Source: Hallerella sp964501065 | GTDB lineage: Bacteria; Fibrobacterota; Fibrobacteria; Fibrobacterales; Fibrobacteraceae | Assembly: GCA_964501065.1 (NCBI GenBank) | Contig: CAZCRF010000012.1 | Coordinates: forward strand, 1 to 51,982 | Direction of reading: 5' to 3' | DNA: 51,982 bases | Shown: piece by piece, positions 1-7,194 of the stretch | Position numbering within the stretch: position 1 is the stretch's first letter | How the letters are laid out: every line of letters starts with the position of its first letter | Made by a program: the position numbers and the translations under genes | The notes under the pieces: generated by a model | The model's database searches: none | What the model was told of the DNA's origin: nothing | Seen by the model: the letters and a program-made list of their open reading frames with translations, nothing else

Positions 1-26
1 GGGAGCGCGACTGCGTTCTTCTTCAT
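1..26 (-). CDS. N-terminus of an exported or membrane protein (partial)
   Basis: An ATG on the minus strand begins at 26 and reads MKKNAVAL before the window ends. A basic start followed by small hydrophobic residues fits the n-region of a signal peptide. A purine-rich AGGGGA lies 6 bases upstream of the ATG, as expected for a ribosome binding site. A TAAATTTG box at 160-153 could be its promoter, giving a leader of about 120 bases. The rest of the gene is outside the window, so no function can be given. Confidence 0.5.
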
Positions 27-251
27 AAAGTCCCCTTTGGAGATGTGTCGTTCAAATTTTTGCTGCACAAAAGTGCAGCCCCCCCCCGACGGGAAGGACG
101 TCCGGAATTCCGGGACGGGCTTTTCACTGTATCCGTGGAGGTGGGCATGTTGCAAATTTAAATAACATTTTCTTCAAATGCGATTATTTTCGAACAGGAT
201 TTTGAAAGAATGATTTAAAATCGTTTCAATGTTTCGCGGCAATGTGACACA
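27..251 (-). promoter_or_regulatory. Putative promoter and structured leader of the left-edge gene
   Basis: On the minus strand a TAAATTTG box (160-153) matches the -10 pattern seen elsewhere in the window. The DNA between it and the ATG at 26 holds a 12-base palindrome (CCGGAATTCCGG, 102-113), a run of nine C on the plus strand (79-87) and a 7-bp hairpin with a 4-base loop (62-79). The arm GCTGCAC pairs with GTGCAGC. Whether these control the leftward gene is not known. At 243-257 there is a short direct repeat of GTGACAC. Confidence 0.35.
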
Positions 252-700
252 GTGACACCGTCATTCCAGGCACCACCAACGTCATTCGCCAAAGGCGTTA
301 ATCCCGATGCAGTGGCGTCCGTCATTCTGAGCAACGCGAAGAATCTCGCTACAGTAAAGGGATGCTTCGCTCTCGCTCAGCATGACGACTGCTCTCTTGC
401 TAACGTCATTCCGAGCACCACCAACGTCATTCTGAGAGAGCGTGCGACCGAAGAAAAGCGTGCAAGCCGAATTCTGCGGTCTACCTGCCGTAGGCATGGC
501 CGAAAGCTTGCTTTCGGACATTGGCGAGGCGCAGCCGCTAACGCCAAAGGCGTTAATCTCGTTACTGTAAAGGGATGCTTCGGGCTTTGCCCTCAGCATG
601 ACGACTTTTTTGTTTACAGTCAACTAACCACTGTCAACTACTCCCTCTTCCCTCTGCCCACCGACCACCACTCACCAATTCCTAACTACTAACTACGAAT
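252..700 (+). repeat. Composite intergenic repeat region with micro-palindromes
   Basis: This 450-base stretch has no convincing gene. It contains several degenerate copies of a unit that starts GTCATTC and ends CAGCATGACGAC (321-390 and about 538-604). Perfect short palindromes include CGCC-AAA-GGCG (287-297), TGCC-GTA-GGCA (486-496), CCGAAAGC-TT-GCTTTCGG (500-517) and TAACGCC-AAA-GGCGTTA (539-555). It ends in GTTTACAGTCAAC (612-624) and a pyrimidine-rich tract of CTAACCACT-like words to about 695. The same order of parts recurs near 14.6 and 18.5 kb. Open frames here look like translated repeat rather than protein. Confidence 0.7.
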
Positions 701-784
701 TGCAAATTGCCAAATCCTCCTCGCTTTTTTTTTGAAATTTTCGTTAATTTGTATTCAAAGGACGGATTTTTTGAAAAATCTTTC

Positions 785-792
785 TATATTTG
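785..792 (+). promoter_or_regulatory. Putative -10 box of the rpsP operon
   Basis: TATATTTG fits TAnnTTTG and lies 30 bases before the rpsP ATG. No good -35 hexamer is visible 16-18 bases upstream. The leader carries an AGAGG ribosome binding site. Confidence 0.5.
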
Positions 793-822
793 CCCCCGAA
801 AATTCAACAAGAGGTATTTTCA

Positions 823-1233
823 ATGGCAACAGTTATCCGTCTCGCCCGTTTCGGCAAGCGTCACAATTCCGTCTACCGCGCAGTCGTCATCGACAACCGC
901 AAGGCCCGCAACGACAGCTTCATCGAACAGGTCGGTTTCTACGACCCGAACCACAAGCAGCCCGTCATCACCTTCGACCAGGAAAAGGTTCTCAAGTGGC
1001 TGAAGACCGGCGCACAGCCGTCCGACACAGTCGCCTCCCTTTTGCGCAAGGTCGGCATCCTGGACCTGTTCCACGAAATCAAGGCCGGCCGCTCCATCGA
1101 AGGGAAGACCGCCACGCCGCGCCCGGAAAAGGCGAAGAAGGCGAAGCTCGGCCCGAAGGCCAAGGCCCGTCTCGAAGCGGAAAAGGCCGCGAAGGAAGCC
1201 CCGAAGGCAGAGGAAGCTCCGGCAGAGGCTTGA
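823..1233 (+). CDS. rpsP: 30S ribosomal protein bS16
   Basis: This 136-residue protein is ribosomal protein S16 of the small subunit. The first 85 residues carry the family core, beginning MATVIRLARFGKRHNSVYR, followed by VVIDNRKARN and later GFYDPNHKQP. The rest is a charged Ala/Lys/Glu/Pro tail of about 50 residues, so the protein is longer than the usual 80-90 residues; such tails are known in several phyla. The ATG at 823 was chosen over a TTG at 790 because AGAGG sits just upstream and the conserved N-terminus begins there. It leads the block rpsP-rimM-trmD-rplS. Confidence 0.97.
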   Translation: MATVIRLARFGKRHNSVYRAVVIDNRKARNDSFIEQVGFYDPNHKQPVITFDQEKVLKWLKTGAQPSDTVASLLRKVGILDLFHEIKAGRSIEGKTATPRPEKAKKAKLGPKAKARLEAEKAAKEAPKAEEAPAEA

Positions 1234-1237
1234 TTCG

Positions 1238-1287
1238 AACGGCAAAGTTCCCGCACGTAGCACGGGAACGCCCATTCGAGCCGTTTT
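1238..1287 (+). terminator. Nested hairpin between rpsP and rimM (possible attenuator)
   Basis: An inner perfect stem GTTCCCG/CGGGAAC (1247-1253 with 1263-1269) is enclosed by AACGGC/GCCGTT (1238-1243 with 1280-1285), followed by a short TTTTG. The T-run is too short for a strong terminator. It could give partial termination or protect the rpsP mRNA end, since S16 is needed in larger amounts than RimM or TrmD. Confidence 0.4.
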
Positions 1288-1298
1288 GACTCCGAATT

Positions 1299-1841
1299 AT
1301 GGAAACTCCCACCGAAAAAGATTTGGTCACCGTCGGCCACTTGATGCGCCCCCACGGATTCCGCGGGGAAATCAAGTGCGCTCCGCAGACGCACGACCTG
1401 AACCGTTGCCAAAAGCTTTCGACGGTTTACGCCCGTTCAAGCTCCGAAACCGTCCGGCTGGAAGTCGAATCGGCGAGGGTTGCGGGGAATCTTTGGCTTC
1501 TCAAGTTCAAAGGCCGCGATTCATCGGAATCCGTCCGCGCGCTTGTCAACGCCGACATCTGCGTCCCCATGGAAGAGCGGATTCCCGCACCGGAAGGGAT
1601 GTATTATTTTTCGGACTTGGAAGGATTTTCCGTCATCGGCGAGGGCGGTTCGGTCATCGGGCAAGTGCTTTCCGTAGAAGAACTTCCGAGCGTCAACGCG
1701 TTCCGGTTCATTTACAACGGCAAGGAAATCCTCGCACCGTGGGTCAAGGGATGCGTCGGGGAAATCGACGGGTGTCGGCGGACGGTGAATGTCTCCGAGA
1801 CCTTCTTGCGCGAACTTTTCGAAAGGAGCGTCGGGTGCTGA
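1299..1841 (+). CDS. rimM: Ribosome maturation factor RimM
   Basis: The 180-residue product binds S19 and helps late assembly of the 30S head. The N-terminal beta-barrel begins at about residue 10 with VTVGHLMRPHGFRGEIKC, the family's opening motif, and a PRC-barrel-like half follows (YYFSDLEGFSVI, then VEELPSVNAFRFIYNGKE and APWVKGCV). Length is normal. It lies 65 bases after rpsP and its last codons overlap the GTG of trmD, so translation is probably coupled. Confidence 0.95.
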   Translation: METPTEKDLVTVGHLMRPHGFRGEIKCAPQTHDLNRCQKLSTVYARSSSETVRLEVESARVAGNLWLLKFKGRDSSESVRALVNADICVPMEERIPAPEGMYYFSDLEGFSVIGEGGSVIGQVLSVEELPSVNAFRFIYNGKEILAPWVKGCVGEIDGCRRTVNVSETFLRELFERSVGC

Positions 1842-2542
1842 AAATCGACTGCATCACCCTCTTCCCCGAAATGTTCTCCCCGATGGAACTCTCCATCGTC
1901 GGGCGCGCGCAGAAGAACGGCCTGTTCGCCTTCCGCACGGTTTACCTCCGCGACTTCGCCATCAACGACTACGGCCAAGTCGACGACACTCCCTACGGCG
2001 GAGAGCCCGGCATGGTGCTCCGCCCGGAACCCTTGGCGAAAGCCATCGAAAGCACTCGCGTCAAGGAAGACGGCGGCAAGGTCATCTACTTGACGGCGGA
2101 CGGAGTCCCCCTTTCCCACGCCACGGCGGAACGCCTGTCCGCGGAAAGTCACCTGGTCCTGGTCTGCGGGCATTACAAGGGCATCGACGAACGCATCCGG
2201 GAGAGCCTCATCGATATGGAAATCTCGATTGGAGACTTTGTCGTGAGCGGCGGCGAACTCCCCGCAATGCTTTTGACGGACGCGGTGGTCCGGCTCTTGC
2301 CCGGCGCACTCGGGAACAGGGAATCCGGGGAAACCGATTCTTTCGCCCGGGGGGCTCTCGGCTGGCCCGTCTACACGAAGCCCGCGGTTTTCGAAGGGAA
2401 ATCCGTCCCCGAAGTCCTCCTTTCCGGGCATCATCAGCGCATTTCCGAGTGGAGACGTTCGGAATCTTTGAAAAGAACGCGCGAAAGGCGTCCGGACATC
2501 TACGAAAAACTCCAAACAGATACTAAATTTGGCACACTATAA
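1835..2542 (+). CDS. trmD: tRNA (guanine-37-N1)-methyltransferase TrmD
   Basis: TrmD methylates G37 next to the anticodon using S-adenosylmethionine and so prevents +1 frameshifting. The 235-residue protein starts with VLKIDCITLFPEMFSP. It has the GGEPGMVLRPEP loop, and the knot that binds AdoMet includes LVCGHYKGIDERI. DFVVSGGELPAM and HHQRISEWRR near the C-terminus are also typical. The start is GTG at 1835, preceded by AAGGAG with 6-7 bases of spacing and overlapping the rimM stop. The open frame extends far upstream but that part shadows rimM. Confidence 0.96.
   Translation: MLKIDCITLFPEMFSPMELSIVGRAQKNGLFAFRTVYLRDFAINDYGQVDDTPYGGEPGMVLRPEPLAKAIESTRVKEDGGKVIYLTADGVPLSHATAERLSAESHLVLVCGHYKGIDERIRESLIDMEISIGDFVVSGGELPAMLLTDAVVRLLPGALGNRESGETDSFARGALGWPVYTKPAVFEGKSVPEVLLSGHHQRISEWRRSESLKRTRERRPDIYEKLQTDTKFGTL
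2524..2531 (+). promoter_or_regulatory. Putative internal promoter for rplS
   Basis: TAAATTTG, an exact TAnnTTTG match, overlaps the end of trmD 26 bases before the rplS ATG. It could give extra L19 mRNA. No clear -35 is seen. Confidence 0.4.
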
Positions 2543-2557
2543 CAGAGGTCACAGAAC

Positions 2558-2905
2558 ATGTCCCTTAACATCGAAGCGATTCAGCAAGAAAACAAGAAAA
2601 CGGATCTCCCGGCCATCCGCACGGGCGACACCATCACGGTGAACGTAAAGGTCATCGAAGGCTCCAAGGAACGCATCCAGCCGTTCAAGGGAGTCGTCAT
2701 CCAGCAGAAGAACATGGGCATCGGCGCGACGGTCACTGTCCGCAAAATCACGGACGGCGTCGCCATCGAGCGCATTTTCCCGCTCCACAGCCCGCGCATC
2801 GCCTCTTTCGAAATCAACCGCGCCGGCAAAGTCCGCAAGGCTCGCATCTACTATATGCGCAAGCTCTCCGGCAAGGCCGCCCGCATCGAAAAGCGCGACA
2901 CCTGA
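2558..2905 (+). CDS. rplS: 50S ribosomal protein bL19
   Basis: This is the 115-residue ribosomal protein L19, located at the interface of the two subunits. Recognisable stretches are PAIRTGDTITVNVKVIEGSK, IQPFKGVVIQQKN, TVRKITDGVAIERIFPLHSP and RAGKVRKARIYYMRKLSGKA. Length is normal. The ATG at 2558 follows AGAGG. It completes the rpsP-rimM-trmD-rplS order found in most bacteria. Confidence 0.97.
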   Translation: MSLNIEAIQQENKKTDLPAIRTGDTITVNVKVIEGSKERIQPFKGVVIQQKNMGIGATVTVRKITDGVAIERIFPLHSPRIASFEINRAGKVRKARIYYMRKLSGKAARIEKRDT

Positions 2906-2924
2906 TTTTCGACGGCGGTTTCCC

Positions 2925-3845
2925 GTGAATCCGGGCAATCCCGAAGAAAACGCAAAGAACGAACCGCTTGAACGGATTCCTGTCCAAGCGGGTTTTGTCG
3001 TTTTAAAAAAAGGCGAAATCCTTTCGGAAATGGTCTTCGTGGAATCCGGGGAACTCGAAGCCTTCGACGACGAAAGGATTCTCTACAACATCCCCCAAGG
3101 CTCGCTCATCGGCATCACATCCGTCATGGACGGAGTCCCCTTCGCCTGCAACGTCCGCGCGGGGAGACCGGCGACGGTCGTCAAAATCGGCAAAGCGTCC
3201 ATGGGGAACGCCCTGAAGACCGCGCCGCGATGGATGCTTTCCCTCGTGAACTCCCTGTCGAACCGCTCCCGGCAGCTGAAACTGTCCGCGGCGCGCCCCG
3301 CCTACAAGAGTCCGCTAGAAAGCTTCGCCAAATTCCTTTCCGTCAAAACGGGGCCGAAACCGCTCGACACGGAAAGGACACTCAAGGAATACATGTGGCA
3401 GACCCGTTCCGGCAAAAAGGAAGTCCTTTCGGCACTCGAAGAGCTTCTTCGGCGCAAGTTCGTGAAGTTCCTCCCGTCCAAAGACCAAAAGCCGGACGCG
3501 CAGATGCTCACGGTCAAACCGAAGCTGCTCGACATCCTGGTGGAATACCTGCAATGCGAAGGGAGGAATGAAACCTACCCGGCTTTCGGATTGTCCCGCA
3601 GGGAAAGGGCTGCACTCGAATCCCTCGGGCTCGAGGACTCGCTCTTCACCCGCTCCCGCGAAGAATGGCTCAAATACTTGCAACGGACAACCCCGAGCGC
3701 GGACATCATCATCATCATCCGCTTCGTGGAACTGGGCATCTTTTCGGAGGTGCCGGATTCCGACAAGCTCTTCCTCGACACGGAGACCTTGGACCGTTAC
3801 CTGTGCGCCGTCCACGGGGAACGCAACATCAAGGGGGAGCTTTGA
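2925..3845 (+). CDS. Cyclic-nucleotide-binding-like domain protein (first of a tandem pair)
   Basis: This 306-residue protein starts at GTG 2925, 20 bases after rplS. Residues 15-105 look like a cNMP-binding beta-roll: VLKKGEILSEMVFVESGELE, then YNIPQGSLIGITSVMDGVPF. I do not see the full phosphate-binding cassette (GE-x-A-x-x-R-x-A), so ligand binding is uncertain. The C-terminal 200 residues are helical and charged with no motif I recognise; a divergent DNA-binding or protein-interaction region is possible. The next gene overlaps it and has the same layout, suggesting a duplicated pair. Function unknown. Confidence 0.7.
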   Translation: MNPGNPEENAKNEPLERIPVQAGFVVLKKGEILSEMVFVESGELEAFDDERILYNIPQGSLIGITSVMDGVPFACNVRAGRPATVVKIGKASMGNALKTAPRWMLSLVNSLSNRSRQLKLSAARPAYKSPLESFAKFLSVKTGPKPLDTERTLKEYMWQTRSGKKEVLSALEELLRRKFVKFLPSKDQKPDAQMLTVKPKLLDILVEYLQCEGRNETYPAFGLSRRERAALESLGLEDSLFTRSREEWLKYLQRTTPSADIIIIIRFVELGIFSEVPDSDKLFLDTETLDRYLCAVHGERNIKGEL

Positions 3846-4801
3846 AAAGCCTGAAGACCCGCGAAGTCCTCTTCCAAGAAGGCGAATCCGACGGCAAGCT
3901 CTACATCGTCCGCCGGGGAACGCTAGTCGTCCAAAAGAAGGAAGGCGCGAAAGTCCAAAGCGAAGGGGAAATCGGTCCCGAAACAGTCGTCGGAGGGGAA
4001 TCCCTTCTCCTCGGGAAGCCGCACAGGTACACCCTGCGGGCGACGGAAAATGTCGAAGTCGAGGAATATTCGGAAAAGGATCTGGCGGACGCGCTGCAAA
4101 ATCTCCCGGCCTGGTTCAAGCCATTCTTGAACTTCCTCGCACAGCGCACGGAACGGCTCGGGCGGAACAAGTCCCAGATAGACAAGATTCACGCGCTTCC
4201 CTCCCTCCTCTTCCTTTGTGCGAAAGCGCTCCGGCATGCGGACGACGGCCAAGTGGACCTGTTCCCCCTGCTCGAAGACCTGAAGACCTTGAACGGACTC
4301 GGGCAAAACGAATCCTTCTCCCTTCTCCGGGCCATTTGCTCGTTGGGAATCGCAGAACTGCTCCCCGGCGAAACTCTCCGCATCCGGTTTTACCGCAGGC
4401 GGCTCCCGGAACTCCTATACAGGACATTGCTCGCACGGAAGTCCAAAAGGACCTTGCCGAACTCCCTGCTCTCGGCAAGCGAACAGACCATCTTGACAGC
4501 CTTCATTTCAGCGGCAAAGACCAAGGGACAAACGGAAAACGGGGAGACGAAAGTCATCGCCAAACATTTCTTTTCAATCTTCCAAAAGCTTTTCCCGGGG
4601 ATGCGCCTCAGCCGCAGGCACTTCGAGAACCTTTCCCTCTGCGGCTACTTGCGCACGACTCCCCCGCTAGAATCCGCAAGCGACATCGCGAAAGTCGAGA
4701 GCTTCTTCGCCGACTTGGAATCGGTGAAGGACTTGGTGGAATTGAACCGGGTCTATCCGCTGCTCGACAAGGGCCTCTTGCGCGCGATGGAATGCCCCTG
4801 A
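3842..4801 (+). CDS. Cyclic-nucleotide-binding-like domain protein (second of a tandem pair)
   Basis: The 319-residue product starts at TTG 3842, overlapping the previous stop by 4 bases, with a GGGGGAG ribosome binding site. A cNMP-binding fold covers residues 1-90: LFQEGESDGKLYIVRRGTLV, then IGPETVVGGESLLLGKPHRY and TLRATENVEVEEYSEKDL. This resembles CRP/cyclic-nucleotide domains more closely than its neighbour does, with GGESLLLGKPHRY at the place of the phosphate-binding cassette. The remaining 220 residues are helical without a clear helix-turn-helix. It is probably a sensor or adaptor acting with the product at 2925-3845. Confidence 0.75.
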   Translation: MKSLKTREVLFQEGESDGKLYIVRRGTLVVQKKEGAKVQSEGEIGPETVVGGESLLLGKPHRYTLRATENVEVEEYSEKDLADALQNLPAWFKPFLNFLAQRTERLGRNKSQIDKIHALPSLLFLCAKALRHADDGQVDLFPLLEDLKTLNGLGQNESFSLLRAICSLGIAELLPGETLRIRFYRRRLPELLYRTLLARKSKRTLPNSLLSASEQTILTAFISAAKTKGQTENGETKVIAKHFFSIFQKLFPGMRLSRRHFENLSLCGYLRTTPPLESASDIAKVESFFADLESVKDLVELNRVYPLLDKGLLRAMECP

Positions 4802-4816
4802 AAGCGCGGAAATTTC

Positions 4817-4823
4817 TAAATTG
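4817..4823 (+). promoter_or_regulatory. Putative -10 box for the yajC operon
   Basis: TAAATTG lies 27 bases before the yajC ATG, just after the preceding stop codon. The leader includes an AAAGGA ribosome binding site. No clear -35 is visible. Confidence 0.35.
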
Positions 4824-4850
4824 GGCAAACATTCTACCAAAAGGAATCTC

Positions 4851-5234
4851 ATGAAAAAAATTCTTCCCCTGCTCCTAGCCTTTGCCGCATTCGCCTTTGC
4901 CGACGGGGCCGCCCCGCAAAATCCGCAACAGGGCTCCGCCTTCGGGATGTTCCTCCCGTTCATTTTGATGTTCGTCGTGATGTGGCTTTTCTTCATCCGC
5001 CCCAAGCAGAAGGAAATGAAGAAGCTCGACGAAATGCGCAAGGCGCTGAAAAAGGGCGACAAAGTGTTGACGTCGGCCGGGATTCTCGGACAAGTCGCTG
5101 CCATCGAAGGCACGACCGTGACCGTCAAGACGGGAAACGACACCCGGATAGATTTTGAACAGTCCGCCATCCTCCGCGTCATCAATCCCGAAGAGGGACA
5201 AGCGAAAGCGGACGAAAAGAAAGCGGCGAAATAA
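4851..5234 (+). CDS. yajC: Preprotein translocase subunit YajC
   Basis: YajC associates with SecDF and the SecYEG channel in the inner membrane. The 127-residue protein has an N-terminal hydrophobic stretch (residues 4-17) and a second membrane segment at about 38-53, followed immediately by the family motif FFIRPKQKEMKKLDEM. The rest has KKGDKVLTSAGILGQVAAI, also typical. The ATG at 4851 was chosen for its AAAGGA site; an in-frame TTG at 4821 is less likely. The additional N-terminal hydrophobic segment resembles a cleavable signal, which is unusual for YajC. SecD and SecF are not adjacent. The stop overlaps the def start (TAATG). Confidence 0.93.
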   Translation: MKKILPLLLAFAAFAFADGAAPQNPQQGSAFGMFLPFILMFVVMWLFFIRPKQKEMKKLDEMRKALKKGDKVLTSAGILGQVAAIEGTTVTVKTGNDTRIDFEQSAILRVINPEEGQAKADEKKAAK

Positions 5235-5779
5235 TGGCAATCCTGGACATCAAGATTTACGGCAACCCCGTTCTACGCGTCGAATGCAAGCCGGTCGCCC
5301 AGGTGACCCCAGAACTTGTCGATTTGGCGCACGACATGTTGGACACGATGTACGACGCGGGCGGCTGCGGACTTGCCGCGCCGCAAGTGGGAAAGGACAT
5401 GCGCCTAGTCGTCATCGACCCGGCGCGCCCGGACGAAAACGAAACTCCCGCGCCACGCATCATCTTCAACCCGGAATGGGGAAAAGAGCCGGATTCAAAT
5501 GATGTCCCCTACGACGAGGGCTGCCTGTCCGTCCCCGACGTATTCTGCAACGTCAACCGGCCCGGGAAAATCTGGATTCGCTACATGGACGAAAACGGGC
5601 AAACCGTCGAAGAGCACAATGTCGAAGGACTCCTGTGCCGCTGCTTCCAACACGAATCCGACCATCTCGACGGCAAGCTCTTTGTCGACGTCATCTCCAC
5701 GGCCGACCGGGAAATCAACCGTTCGAAGCTCCGCGACATGGTGAAAAAAGAAAAGAAGAAGGCCGGGCAACGCAAATGA
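5234..5779 (+). CDS. def: Peptide deformylase
   Basis: Peptide deformylase removes the formyl group from the N-terminal methionine of new proteins. All three metal-site motifs are present in this 181-residue protein: GCGLAAPQVG near residue 50, EGCLSVP near residue 95 (Cys ligand), and QHESDHLDGKL near residue 138, the HExxH helix. Length is typical. It overlaps yajC upstream and the lipoprotein gene downstream, implying one operon. Confidence 0.97.
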   Translation: MAILDIKIYGNPVLRVECKPVAQVTPELVDLAHDMLDTMYDAGGCGLAAPQVGKDMRLVVIDPARPDENETPAPRIIFNPEWGKEPDSNDVPYDEGCLSVPDVFCNVNRPGKIWIRYMDENGQTVEEHNVEGLLCRCFQHESDHLDGKLFVDVISTADREINRSKLRDMVKKEKKKAGQRK

Positions 5780-7194
5780 AACGCCTGCCGCTGCTGTTGC
5801 TTTCGATGGGACTAGTCAGCTGCGCTCCGCTGCCGCCGCTAGTCACGGATTCCCCGGAGGACGTCCGTCCGGAATCCTCCTCGGAGCGGACTTTACAAAG
5901 CGAAGAAAGAGTCTCTTCCGCAGCCTCCTCCTCTTCGGCGGAACCAGAGTCTTCGAGTTCCACGGCGAACGACACGACGGCCTTCACCCCGATAGAACCT
6001 TCCCATTCGAGCACTCCGGACGACTCGACGGCGAGCGTCCCTTCTCCCGCCAACGAAAAAATTCCCCCACTGCTCCTTCCGGAAAATCTCCGACGGGATT
6101 TTCGCGTCGGCATCCTGCTCGGAAAATCCAAGGTGGAAATTTCCGGGGACGGCTACACGGTGGCCACCACCTCCGATTCCGCCCAAGGGCATTCCGCATC
6201 CGGCAAGTTGAACCTTTCTGCGAACGGGGTGCGCGTCTCTTTGCAAAACAGGAAAGCGGACTCCGTCTGGGTGTTCCCCTCGAACGGCAAGAGGCTTTCC
6301 GTCGGCGGCAAGGAATACCGCGGCAAGATGCTTGTCGTGAACACATCCGGCAAGTTGAACGTCATCAACGTGCTGCCCGTCGAAGATTACTTGAAAGGGG
6401 TCGTCCCGAACGAAATCGGGAAATTGGACTCTTCCATGTTCGAAGCGCTCAAGGCGCAAGCCGTCGCGGCGCGCACATACGCCTACAGGCATTACAACTC
6501 CAGAGCTTCCCTGGGATTTGACGTCTACGCCACTGTACAAGACCAGGTTTACGACGGGAGCGCGGGGGAATCCCCGTTGCCTAGCGCGGCCATCGACTCC
6601 ACGCGGGGAGTCGTCCTCACGAACGGCGAGAACTTCATCGAAGCCTATTACCATTCGACTTGCGGCGGTTACACGGACGGAGTCGAAGTCTGGGGACTTT
6701 CCCCTGTCGCCTACCTGAAGAGCCAAAGCGACAGGAAAGACGCTAGCGAAGCCTGGTGCAAGGCCAGCTCCTATTCCTCTTGGAAAAAAGTCTTCAGCGA
6801 AAAGGAATTGTTGACGCTCTTCCGCAAGAACTTCAAGGAAGCCCGTGCGACGGGAAAATCGGAATTCGGCCAAATCCAGCAGATGCAAATCCTGTCGACA
6901 TTCCCCGGTGGCCGCGTCGGCGAACTGGAAGTGTTGACGGACAAAGGCGTTTTCACGGTCAAGGGCGACCGCATCCGCTGGCTTTTCAAGGAAGGCTCCA
7001 AGATTCTCCCCTCCGCCAAATTCTCCCTTTCGAAGAACGGGAAGGTCTGGGTGCTGGACGGTTCGGGCTTCGGCCATGGAATCGGGATGTGCCAGATGGG
7101 CGCGCGCGCACGCGCCAAAGCCGGGCAGGATTACGTCGAAATCCTCAAAGCCTATTATTCCGAAGCAAACCTCCAATGCGTCCAAGAACCGTAG
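5776..7194 (+). CDS. SpoIID/LytB-domain lipoprotein (putative peptidoglycan lytic enzyme)
   Basis: The 472-residue protein begins with a lipoprotein signal ending LVSC (Cys16). A Ser/Glu-rich linker covers about residues 25-100. A SpoIID/LytB domain follows: VLPVEDYLKGVVPNEI, then ALKAQAVAARTYAYRHY, YHSTCGGYTDG and GHGIGMCQMGARARA. SpoIID is a lytic transglycosylase of denuded glycan in spore formers, and LytB-type homologues occur in non-sporulating bacteria. Outer-membrane anchoring is inferred. The ATG at 5776 overlaps the def stop (ATGA). The linker is typical of Fibrobacter lipoproteins. Confidence 0.88.
   Translation: MKRLPLLLLSMGLVSCAPLPPLVTDSPEDVRPESSSERTLQSEERVSSAASSSSAEPESSSSTANDTTAFTPIEPSHSSTPDDSTASVPSPANEKIPPLLLPENLRRDFRVGILLGKSKVEISGDGYTVATTSDSAQGHSASGKLNLSANGVRVSLQNRKADSVWVFPSNGKRLSVGGKEYRGKMLVVNTSGKLNVINVLPVEDYLKGVVPNEIGKLDSSMFEALKAQAVAARTYAYRHYNSRASLGFDVYATVQDQVYDGSAGESPLPSAAIDSTRGVVLTNGENFIEAYYHSTCGGYTDGVEVWGLSPVAYLKSQSDRKDASEAWCKASSYSSWKKVFSEKELLTLFRKNFKEARATGKSEFGQIQQMQILSTFPGGRVGELEVLTDKGVFTVKGDRIRWLFKEGSKILPSAKFSLSKNGKVWVLDGSGFGHGIGMCQMGARARAKAGQDYVEILKAYYSEANLQCVQEP

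Noticed and set aside
252..692. A 146-residue open frame on the plus strand, and an overlapping one on the minus strand (282-623)
   Set aside because: Both read through repeat units of the composite module; the residues look like translated repeat and no ribosome binding site is present.
3568..4854. A 428-residue open frame overlapping both cNMP-like genes
   Set aside because: Frame-shifted shadow of two genes with clear start signals; low-complexity Arg/Pro-rich composition.
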